From Acidobacteriaceae bacterium (lineage in GTDB: Bacteria; Acidobacteriota; Terriglobia; Terriglobales; Acidobacteriaceae), in assembly GCA_003152795.1 (NCBI GenBank), contig PMBA01000134.1, positions 1 to 6,057 of the forward strand: a stretch of 6,057 nt of DNA, read 5' to 3'. Each line of letters begins with the position of its first letter. The stretch's first letter is position 1. Both the position numbers and the translations under genes were made by a program. Positions 1-4,852 of the stretch are shown piece after piece. The notes under the pieces were generated by a model. The model was not told where the DNA came from, did no database searches, and worked only from the letters and a program-made list of their open reading frames with translations.

Positions 1-356
1 TTCGTCTTGCGCTCCTGGTCGAGCGCGCCGGCGATCTGAAGAGCATCGGGGTTGATTTCGATGACGGAGTTGACCGTGGGGCCGGCTTTGTCGATCTCCT
101 GAATGCGGGCCAGGTATTTCTCGGTGAGAGAGCGGGAGGAATATTGCCCGGACTGGAAACGGGTCTGGGCGTCGTCGATCGTGATCTCGTCGAGTTCGAA
201 GTCCTTTGCGAAATTCGGGGCGGCAGCAGGGGCGGGATCGGAAACCCGAGCTGAGCCCAGCGCCGGGTGAGCAGCCGTGGCCAGAGCAGCCGTCAGCCCA
301 GTGCGGAGAAAGTTGCGGCGCGAGCTGATTTTCGGAGAGAGGGGATCGGCGGACAT
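1..356 (-). CDS. Amidase-signature family protein, N-terminal part (Tat-exported, runs off left edge)
   Basis: The first 118 residues of a larger protein are present; the reading frame stays open to base 1. The N-terminus has a twin-arginine signal: SRRNFLRTG at residues 12-20 (Arg13-Arg14), then an alanine-rich hydrophobic stretch and a plausible cleavage site near residue 36 (ALGSA). The mature start, residues 53-118 (FELDEITIDDAQTRFQSG, then SRSLTEKYLARIQEID and TVNSVIEINPDAL), matches the region preceding the core of amidase-signature hydrolases, which cleave amide bonds with a Ser-cisSer-Lys triad. That triad would lie beyond the window, so substrate and activity cannot be judged. The start is supported by AGGAG (complement of 361-365), four bases before the ATG. 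Family members are usually about 500 residues. The gene is divergent from the neighbouring tRNA, and the family assignment rests on N-terminal resemblance only. Confidence 0.85.
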   Translation of the reverse strand, partial: MSADPLSPKISSRRNFLRTGLTAALATAAHPALGSARVSDPAPAAAPNFAKDFELDEITIDDAQTRFQSGQYSSRSLTEKYLARIQEIDKAGPTVNSVIEINPDALQIAGALDQERKT

Positions 357-462
357 AAGGCTCCTGCGACGTTGCAATAAATTCGGATGCAAGTCTCGAG
401 CGGGAATCTTACGAAGAGCGCCCGAGAAAGGCAAACGCGCAGAACGCCGGAACTACCGAACG

Positions 463-489
463 TTGTCTTGGATAGAGCGGAATGATAAT
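463..489 (+). promoter_or_regulatory. Candidate promoter of the tRNA-Gly gene
   Basis: A good -10 hexamer GATAAT (484-489) ends 13 bases before the tRNA, which fits a short leader. A TTGTCT box (463-468) stands 15 bases upstream of it, a slightly short spacer. Seen by eye; no transcription start data. Confidence 0.45.
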
Positions 490-502
490 CTAACGCAGTT
501 GA

Positions 503-577
503 GCGGGAGTAGTTCAGCGGTAGAACGCCAGCTTCCCAAGCTGGATGTCACGGGTTCGATCCCCGTCTCCCGCTCCA
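503..577 (+). tRNA. tRNA-Gly (anticodon CCC), CCA encoded
   Basis: The sequence folds as a complete cloverleaf. The acceptor stem is GCGGGAG (503-509) with CTCCCGC (567-573). The D arm is GTTC/GAAC around AGCGGTA. The anticodon stem CCAGC/GCTGG encloses the loop TTCCCAA with anticodon CCC at 535-537. The variable loop has 5 bases, and the T arm ACGGG/CCCGT has loop TTCGATC. The discriminator T574 is followed by a genomically encoded CCA (575-577). It reads GGG glycine codons. All stems pair without mismatch, so this copy should be functional. No strong terminator is seen after it, only the AT-rich palindrome ATCAATTGAT at 579-588. Confidence 0.97.
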
Positions 578-614
578 TATCAATTGATTGGTTCTTGCGG
601 GAATTAAGCCAGAT

Positions 615-758
615 TTACTTGCCAACGCTGGTTGCGGACGGCGCAGCCCTCATCTGGATCAGGCCGATTCCCAGGCCCCCCACGGCGCCAGCCAGCAGCC
701 CCAGCAGCACCAGCATGGGCACACTCTCAAGAATTGCATTCTTCACTAATTTCGCCAT
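615..758 (-). CDS. Small single-helix membrane protein (47 residues), function unknown
   Basis: A 47-residue frame starts at the complement of CAT 756-758 and stops at TAA (615-617). A GGAG box in the sequence GGAGAACAGAG stands about 8 bases before the start. The N-terminus is basic and polar (MAKLVKNAILESVP). It is followed by one long hydrophobic, glycine-rich segment, roughly residues 14-35 (MLVLLGLLAGAVGGLGIGLI), with GxxxG-type spacing that often mediates helix packing. The tail is short and polar (QMRAAPSATSVGK). The shape suggests an inner-membrane microprotein with its N-terminus probably cytoplasmic. I do not recognise the family. It is convergent with the tRNA-Gly gene and divergent from the patatin gene, so it is probably its own unit. 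The clean amphipathic/hydrophobic layout and ribosome site argue that it is real, but an ORF this short remains uncertain. Confidence 0.6.
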   Translation of the reverse strand: MAKLVKNAILESVPMLVLLGLLAGAVGGLGIGLIQMRAAPSATSVGK

Positions 759-1030
759 TCTCTGTTCTCCATTTTGAATTTCTTGGCCATAGTTAGTCTA
801 GCATTTGCGCTTCCATTTCCAGTTCACCGATAGGTCCGCAAGAGGTTACTTTAGCGAGGGTTGCCGGAGAAGGGAACGCTGGCACCGCTGCTGGTGAAGA
901 GTTTTTCAACTGAAGGCTGACGGAGGATTGGGACGGGGAACTCATGGCTGCAGTTCAGGGCGATGCCAGCGGTCTGTTTTTTTGCAGCCTGACGTGGCAT
1001 CTTTATGTGTTCGTGTTGCTGGGAGATGCA

Positions 1031-3256
1031 ATGAAACTTTGCAGCTTTGGCGTTTGCGTGATCCTTTTGTCGAGCCTTTGGGCGCAGTCGGCTTCGGTCG
1101 CCGCCGCGGAACCAGAACTTAGGACGGCGTCTGCGGTGTCCGGCAGCCAAAGGCCACGAATCGCCCTGGTGCTCGAAGGCGGAGGTGCGCTCGGGTTTGC
1201 GCACGTTGGGGTGATCAAGTGGCTGGAGGAGAACCGCATTCCCGTGGATATGATTGCCGGCACCAGTATGGGCGGCTTGGTCGGGGGAATCTACGCTACC
1301 GGTGAATCGCCCGGCCAGATCGAGTCTCTGATTCGCAACATCAAGTGGAACGAAGTTCTGCGAGGGGCCACTCCCTATCAAGACCTCTCGTTCCGCCGGA
1401 AAGAGGACCAGCGGGACTACCCGAATGCCTTCGAATTCGGGTTGAAGCATGGTGCCCAGTTTCCCAGCAGCTTCAATTCCGGACAACAGGTCGGATTGAT
1501 TCTGGATCGAGTTGGCTTGCCCTATTCGGAAATGAAGAGTTTTGACGAGTTGCCGATCCCATTCCGCTGTGTGGCAACCGACCTGATATCGGAAAAGCCC
1601 TATGTATTCGACCAGGGCTCGCTGGCGCGAGCCATGCGGGCCTCGATGTCATTGCCAGCATTTTTTTCTCCGGTGCGCGATGGCGGCCGCGTGCTGGTGG
1701 ATGGCGGGTTGGTGGACAACCTGCCGGTGGACGTAGCGCGGCAGATGGGCGCCGACATTGTGATCGCGGTTCATTTAAAGACAGCCTCCCTGGATCCGAA
1801 GGCAGCGCTCTCGACCGTAGGCGTGTTGCAGCGCTCGGCTAGCGTGAGCATCTCCATCAACGAACTCCGCAGCATGGAGAAAGCGGACATTCTGCTGACC
1901 GCGGACGTGGAGCGATTCGACTCCACCGACTACAAGCTTTTCGACAAGATCGAGGCCGAAGGATATAAAGCGGCTGAGGCCCGAATCGCGCTGCTCTCCC
2001 GTCTTCGGGTCGGAGAAGACGTGTGGCAAGAGATTGTGGCCATACGGAATGCGAAACGCAGACCGGCGCCGGTGCCCGAGTTTGTGGAGGTCACCGGAGC
2101 CAAGGGCGACATCCTGAAGGGGCTTCAGCATGAACTCGCTGGCTTGGCGGGTAACCCCATCGATCCGCATGAACTCGACGAGAAACTCATGGACGTCACC
2201 GGTCTGGGGCGCTTTGCCCGAGCCGGGTATCGCGACATGGAGCGGGACGGCCAGCATGGGTTGGCGGTCGAAGCCGAGGAGAAGAACTACGCGCCGCCGA
2301 CAGTGCATCCCGCATTCGTCATTGACGGGTCGGACTACAAGAATGTGCTATTCGAGGTTGGAGGGCGCATCACGTTCCTCGACGTCGGCGGTTTTGGATC
2401 GGACTGGCGTAACGATTTTATCGCCGGTTCCGAGTACGGATTAAAAACCGAATACTTTCATCCCTTCACCTCGGATACGGCATGGTTTGTCGCAGTACAC
2501 GGGATCGCCGACAGCAGCCCGCTTTTCGTCTACCAGCGCGACAAGCTTGTCGGTGAGTATCGCAACCGCGTCATCGGGGGAGGGTTTGACCTGGGCTACA
2601 CATTTGGACGCGACGCGGAACTGCGTGTGGGATATGAGGCTGGATATCAGAAGATCAACTTGGACCTGGGAACTCAAGTCGCGCCCGCCGTCCGGGGACG
2701 ATTCGGAGTAACTTCGCTGCGTTACCGCCTCGAACGGCTGGACGATCCGATGATTCCGCGCCGGGGAACGCTGCTGGAGTCGACCCTCAAGCTATATGAC
2801 ACCGATCCGGGAACGCCCGACGTGGTCCCAACCGGGGAACTGCGTCTGGGCCTGGCAAAGCGGACCAGCAGGAAATCGTCGGCGTTGTTTTTCGCCTCGG
2901 GGGGCACCTCTTTCTCGACCCGGGATACTGGATTCCCGCCCTTCAGCCTCGGCGGCCCGTTTCGCCTGGGAGCCTATGGGACGAACGAGTTGCTGACCAA
3001 TCAGTATTTCCTGCTGCAGCCGGCTTTCCTCTACAGGTTGCGCGAAATCTCGCCATTGTTGCGGCAGAATGTGTATCTGCTTACCATGTATGAGGCGGGA
3101 AAAGCCTACGGCCTGCCGGCAGGTTCCTCGCAGGTCAAGCAGGACGCCACCGTCGGAGTGCTGTTCCAGACGTTATTTGGCCCGATGTTCTTCGGTGGGA
3201 GCCTTGGCGATAACCAGCACCGCAAGTTCTTCTTCAAGGTGGGCCGGCTATTCTAA
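1031..3256 (+). CDS. Patatin-like phospholipase with POTRA and Omp85-type barrel (type Vd autotransporter, PlpD-like)
   Basis: The 741-residue protein resembles Pseudomonas PlpD in length and domain order. Residues 1-26 form a Sec signal peptide (MKLCSFGVCVILLSS, cleavage near AQSA or VAAA). The patatin domain spans about 43-240: oxyanion-hole glycines in EGGGALGF (49-56), nucleophile Ser79 in GTSMGG (77-82), and catalytic Asp224 in VDGGLVDNLP (223-232). A POTRA-like segment (about 351-416) holds the pattern LMDVTGLGRF. A beta-barrel of alternating strands runs from about 430 to 741; it contains an L6-like motif FSLGGPFRLGAY (638-649) and ends in Phe, as outer-membrane proteins do. Known members are lipid hydrolases displayed on or released from the surface; that role here is inferred. 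ATG 1031 is preferred because it follows GGGAG at a 5-base spacing and directly opens the signal peptide. An in-frame ATG at 944 would add 29 residues and bury the signal. No operon partner is visible. Confidence 0.93.
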   Translation: MKLCSFGVCVILLSSLWAQSASVAAAEPELRTASAVSGSQRPRIALVLEGGGALGFAHVGVIKWLEENRIPVDMIAGTSMGGLVGGIYATGESPGQIESLIRNIKWNEVLRGATPYQDLSFRRKEDQRDYPNAFEFGLKHGAQFPSSFNSGQQVGLILDRVGLPYSEMKSFDELPIPFRCVATDLISEKPYVFDQGSLARAMRASMSLPAFFSPVRDGGRVLVDGGLVDNLPVDVARQMGADIVIAVHLKTASLDPKAALSTVGVLQRSASVSISINELRSMEKADILLTADVERFDSTDYKLFDKIEAEGYKAAEARIALLSRLRVGEDVWQEIVAIRNAKRRPAPVPEFVEVTGAKGDILKGLQHELAGLAGNPIDPHELDEKLMDVTGLGRFARAGYRDMERDGQHGLAVEAEEKNYAPPTVHPAFVIDGSDYKNVLFEVGGRITFLDVGGFGSDWRNDFIAGSEYGLKTEYFHPFTSDTAWFVAVHGIADSSPLFVYQRDKLVGEYRNRVIGGGFDLGYTFGRDAELRVGYEAGYQKINLDLGTQVAPAVRGRFGVTSLRYRLERLDDPMIPRRGTLLESTLKLYDTDPGTPDVVPTGELRLGLAKRTSRKSSALFFASGGTSFSTRDTGFPPFSLGGPFRLGAYGTNELLTNQYFLLQPAFLYRLREISPLLRQNVYLLTMYEAGKAYGLPAGSSQVKQDATVGVLFQTLFGPMFFGGSLGDNQHRKFFFKVGRLF

Positions 3257-3290
3257 GACCTGCCTGTAGAGAGCCGGGCGTCCCCCCGTA

Positions 3291-3315
3291 GGCGGCATCT
3301 GCCGGGCGAGCCGCC
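3291..3315 (+). terminator. Possible terminator hairpin after the patatin gene
   Basis: GGCGGC (3291-3296) pairs with GCCGCC (3310-3315) across a 13-base loop, 35 bases after the patatin stop. No T-tract follows, so intrinsic termination is doubtful; it could be a 3'-end stabilising hairpin. Confidence 0.22.
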
Positions 3316-3374
3316 CTCCGCATTGCCCAGACATGCCTCGGCGAAAGCTCTCTGTCGCCCGGGGATTGCCGCCC

Positions 3375-3380
3375 TATGAT
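3375..3380 (+). promoter_or_regulatory. -10 element for the 82-residue protein gene
   Basis: TATGAT matches the sigma-70 -10 consensus at 5 of 6 positions. Transcription would begin near 3387, giving a leader of about 20 bases to the ATG at 3407. No good -35 box is seen at the expected distance (CTGTCG at 3352-3357 is weak). Confidence 0.4.
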
Positions 3381-3406
3381 AAAAAAGAATGATTCGAGGT
3401 GTACTC

Positions 3407-3655
3407 ATGGCAGAACCAACTTACGAAGAATTGAAAGCTCGCCTGTCCGATCTGGAAAAGCAGGTGGAAACGAAAACTAAAAGCGGCGTCATGCAGTTCC
3501 GCGTGAGTGAAAAAGGCGGAGTCAGCGTCTACGGACTGGGCCGTTTTCCGGTGACGCTCTACTACGAACAGTGGACCAAGCTGCTCAACGCCGTTCCCGA
3601 CCTTAAAGTTTTTATTGAGGAAAACAAAAGCAAGCTGAAGATGAAAGAAGGCTAG
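3407..3655 (+). CDS. Small conserved-looking protein of unknown function (82 residues)
   Basis: The N-terminus (residues 6-23, YEELKARLSDLEKQVE) has heptad spacing of a short coiled coil. A compact domain follows, with beta-like stretches GVMQFRVSEKGGVSVYG (27-43) and GRFPVTLY (45-52), then two helices, EQWTKLLNAV and LKVFIEENKSKLK. It has no signal peptide or membrane segment and is probably cytosolic, with a lysine-rich end. The motif VSVYGLGRFPVTLYYEQW resembles conserved hypothetical proteins I recall from several phyla, but I know no assigned function. ATG 3407 is chosen because GAGGTG (3396-3401) lies 5 bases before it. The in-frame ATG at 3389 would sit at the predicted transcription start and add only six residues (MIRGVL). 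It is a single-gene unit between a -10 element and a palindromic element. Confidence 0.8.
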   Translation: MAEPTYEELKARLSDLEKQVETKTKSGVMQFRVSEKGGVSVYGLGRFPVTLYYEQWTKLLNAVPDLKVFIEENKSKLKMKEG

Positions 3656-3669
3656 CCGCGCCATGTGCA

Positions 3670-3690
3670 GAGACGGGCCTGCCCCGTCTC
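3670..3690. repeat. GAGACGGG palindrome (hairpin 1 of the intergenic element)
   Basis: GAGACGGG (3670-3677) and CCCGTCTC (3683-3690) form a perfect 8-bp stem with a 5-base loop, starting 15 bases after the upstream stop codon. It shares the GAGACG/CGTCTC outer arms with the next hairpin but has a different core. It may shape the mRNA 3' end of the upstream gene; no T-tract follows. Confidence 0.8.
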
Positions 3691-3702
3691 CGGTCGCAGT
3701 GT

Positions 3703-3746
3703 CGCCTTGCGGCGTGGGTAGAGACGCCGCAAGGCGCGTCTCTACC
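3703..3746. repeat. Two nested, mutually exclusive palindromes (REP-like element)
   Basis: Two overlapping inverted repeats are visible. Stem A pairs 3703-3715 (CGCCTTGCGGCGT) with 3724-3736 over an 8-base loop: 13 bp, perfect. Stem B pairs 3717-3727 (GGTAGAGACGC) with 3736-3746 (GCGTCTCTACC) over an 8-base loop: 11 bp, perfect. The right arm of A lies inside B, so only one can form at a time. The outer GGTAGAGACG/CGTCTCTACC arms look like a dispersed palindromic repeat family; its copy number cannot be seen from one window. Confidence 0.8.
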
Positions 3747-3760
3747 ACAGAATGGGAGGC

Positions 3761-3856
3761 GCGTTGGTTCAGTTGGTGGAGATTCCACACGCTGGCCATT
3801 TCGACATGATCGACCCCGATTCGGAGGCCTTCCCGCAAGTCAGGGAGTACGCTGCT
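3761..3856 (+). pseudogene. Remnant of an alpha/beta hydrolase C-terminus
   Basis: The frame reads ALVQLVEIPHAGHFDMIDP, then DSEAFPQVREYAA. This matches the last core strand and catalytic-histidine region of alpha/beta hydrolases (typical form: VEIPGAGHFDLIDP, then a helix starting S-x-A-x-P-x-V). The putative catalytic His codon is at 3797-3799. The rest of the hydrolase, including the nucleophile elbow, is absent: the homologous stretch begins abruptly 15 bases after the palindromic element and turns into unrelated residues after 3856. No ribosome site or intact gene is present, so I call it a decayed fragment. The similarity is judged by eye over about 30 residues. Confidence 0.55.
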
Positions 3857-3967
3857 GGGCGCCGTGGGATCCAATTATGCTTGGGGCGGTTGTCCCCCGG
3901 GGGTGGTGGGCAAGTGCACCGGTCGGTCCCAACCTATTGAATTTAAACTCACGAAAGGCACGTGTGT

Positions 3968-4002
3968 TTGACAACACGTAATTTACGTGCTACACGTATA
4001 GT
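3968..4002 (+). promoter_or_regulatory. Promoter of the vapBC operon
   Basis: A perfect -35 box TTGACA is at 3968-3973. Two -10 candidates exist: TACACG (3991-3996) at the ideal 17-base spacing but only 3/6 matches, and TATAGT (3997-4002) with 5/6 matches but a 23-base spacing. Either places the transcript start within about 10 bases of the antitoxin ATG at 4013. No Shine-Dalgarno sequence precedes that ATG, so the mRNA may be leaderless or nearly so. Confidence 0.6.
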
Positions 4003-4007
4003 ACGTG
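3975..4007. promoter_or_regulatory. Tandem palindromic operator for the RHH antitoxin
   Basis: Two adjacent palindromes occur: CACGTAA-T-TTACGTG (3975-3989) and CACGTA-TAG-TACGTG (3993-4007). They have the same 15-base length, the same CACGTA/TACGTG half-sites and an 18-base repeat period. They cover the spacer and both -10 candidates of the promoter. A further half-site CACGTG lies upstream at 3959-3964. RHH antitoxins of this type usually bind such paired palindromes as dimers to repress their own operon; binding here is inferred. Confidence 0.65.
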
Positions 4008-4012
4008 ACACA

Positions 4013-4255
4013 ATGAATACGTCCAAGCAGAACGTGACCATAAGCCTAACCCGGCAGACACTCCAGAAGGTCAGAGTACTGGCCGCTCGACGTGGTTCGT
4101 CGATCAGTGGTCTGCTGGCGGAGCAAGTTGAGATCCTTGTGGGAGAAGAAGAAGCGTACGAACGGGCGCAAAGGCAAGCGATGGCATTGCTTGATCAGGG
4201 GTTTCATATGGGCGGTGTGATTCGAGCCAGTCGAGACCAATTGCATGAGCGATAG
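4013..4255 (+). CDS. vapB: Ribbon-helix-helix antitoxin of a VapBC-type module
   Basis: The 80-residue protein has an N-terminal RHH fold. Residues 6-12 (QNVTISL) form the DNA-reading strand, 13-28 (TRQTLQKVRVLAARRG) the first helix, and 31-43 (ISGLLAEQVEILV) the second helix. Residues 44-62 are a charged helix. The C-terminal tail (GFHMGGVIRASRDQLHER) resembles the toxin-wrapping tails of antitoxins paired with PIN toxins. It should neutralise the downstream toxin and repress the operon through the tandem palindromes at 3975-4007. ATG 4013 is chosen because a longer in-frame GTG at 3962 would translate the promoter itself. No ribosome site is seen. The end overlaps the toxin start by 11 bases, the usual coupled arrangement. 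The RHH class is clear; the vapB name rests on the PIN partner. Confidence 0.88.
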   Translation: MNTSKQNVTISLTRQTLQKVRVLAARRGSSISGLLAEQVEILVGEEEAYERAQRQAMALLDQGFHMGGVIRASRDQLHER

Positions 4256-4664
4256 GACCTTTGTCGACTCGAATATCTTGATCTACGCTCACGACGTCGA
4301 CGCAAAATCAAAGCACGAAATAGGCAGGAGCATCCTCGCCGAACTCTGGCGCCAGCGAATGGGCGTTCTCAGCATGCAGGTGCTGCAGGAATTTTATGTG
4401 AATGTGACGCGCAAGATAGCGGTTCCGCTTTCCAAAGATGCGGCGCGTGTGGTGGTGAACAGCTACGCAATCTGGTGCGTCGAAACCACTCCGGCTGAAA
4501 TCTCTTCGGCATTTCGAATCGAGGACGAGTCCCGAATCGGATTTTGGGACGCCCTCATTATTGCGTCGGCCGTCAAGTGCGGAGCCAGTCGGATCCTCTC
4601 TGAAGATCTGAACGCGGGCCAGACGATCGCAGGCGTGAGGATCGAGAATCCGTTCGACAAGTAA
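4245..4664 (+). CDS. vapC: PIN-domain toxin, VapC-type ribonuclease
   Basis: The 139-residue protein has the length and motifs of VapC toxins, Mg2+-dependent RNases that commonly cut tRNA or rRNA. The acidic site residues are visible: Asp8 in FVDSNILIYAHD (6-17), Glu49 in QVLQEFYVNV (45-54), Asp102 in FWDALIIASA (100-109), and Asp121 in ILSEDLNAGQ (117-126). It closes with the family-typical GVRIENPF. All catalytic positions are intact, so the toxin should be active. ATG 4245 lies inside the antitoxin gene (11-base overlap) without a strong ribosome site, which suggests translational coupling so that toxin is made only after antitoxin. The stop codon is 3 bases from the 3' end of an opposite-strand tRNA-Arg fragment. 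The RNA target cannot be read from the sequence. Confidence 0.93.
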   Translation: MSDRTFVDSNILIYAHDVDAKSKHEIGRSILAELWRQRMGVLSMQVLQEFYVNVTRKIAVPLSKDAARVVVNSYAIWCVETTPAEISSAFRIEDESRIGFWDALIIASAVKCGASRILSEDLNAGQTIAGVRIENPFDK

Positions 4665-4667
4665 GAG

Positions 4668-4714
4668 TGGTGCGCCCGGAGAGAATCGAACTCCCAACCT
4701 CATGGTTCGTAGCC
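4668..4714 (-). pseudogene. Truncated tRNA-Arg(ACG), 3' half: probable integration attachment site
   Basis: Read on the minus strand, this is the 3' part of a tRNA: GG, anticodon loop CTACGAA (complement of 4706-4712, anticodon ACG), stem CCATG, variable AGGTT, T arm GGGAG-TTCGATT-CTCTC, acceptor CGGGCGC, discriminator A and CCA (complement of 4668-4670). Upstream of the loop only GG fits the expected CATGG; the next bases (AACG) do not pair, and no D arm or 5' acceptor follows, so it is not a functional tRNA. An identity segment running from anticodon loop to CCA is what tyrosine recombinases leave when they integrate into a tRNA gene. Confidence 0.8.
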
Positions 4715-4822
4715 GTTTCCAGGGTACTATCGCAGGGTATCTCAGCATTGATAACTGCGCATCAATTCAGCAGGTTAGCAAGATGAGTGAGAGGTGCTGA
4801 GCAGCGCTGCTACATCATGAGT

Positions 4823-4841
4823 CACTACAATTTTCACTACA
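4823..4841 (+). repeat. CACTACA direct repeat pair near the att-like fragment
   Basis: CACTACA occurs at 4823-4829 and again at 4835-4841, a 12-base period separated by AATTT-like sequence, about 110 bases from the tRNA fragment. Short AT-rich direct repeats at this distance resemble arm-type binding sites of tyrosine integrases; the role is inference. Confidence 0.35.
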
Positions 4842-4852
4842 GTGTTTTGAGG

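Noticed and set aside
277..777. 166-residue plus-strand frame running through the tRNA-Gly gene
   Set aside because: It reads straight through the tRNA and overlaps both the amidase start and the small membrane protein; the GSSSAVE...VTGSIPVSRS stretch is the translated tRNA.
946..1000. Attenuator-like structure with a T7 run upstream of ATG 1031
   Set aside because: The T run lies inside the loop of the best stem rather than after it, so it does not form a terminator; alternative stems are only 4-6 bp.
851..1486. 211-residue minus-strand frame over the patatin N-terminus
   Set aside because: It is antisense to the catalytic patatin region, has no recognisable domain and has composition typical of a GC-rich shadow frame.
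3268..3353. AGAGAGC (3268-3274) paired with GCTCTCT (3347-3353) as a long-range hairpin
   Set aside because: Only 7 bp across a loop of more than 70 bases, with no extension on either side; likely chance.
3374..3874. 166-residue minus-strand frame over the 82-residue gene and palindromes
   Set aside because: It is antisense to a better supported gene and crosses the palindromic element; no family resemblance.
4308..4748. 146-residue minus-strand frame over vapC
   Set aside because: It is a shadow of the toxin gene, and its VRFSPGAP segment is the translated tRNA-Arg 3' end.
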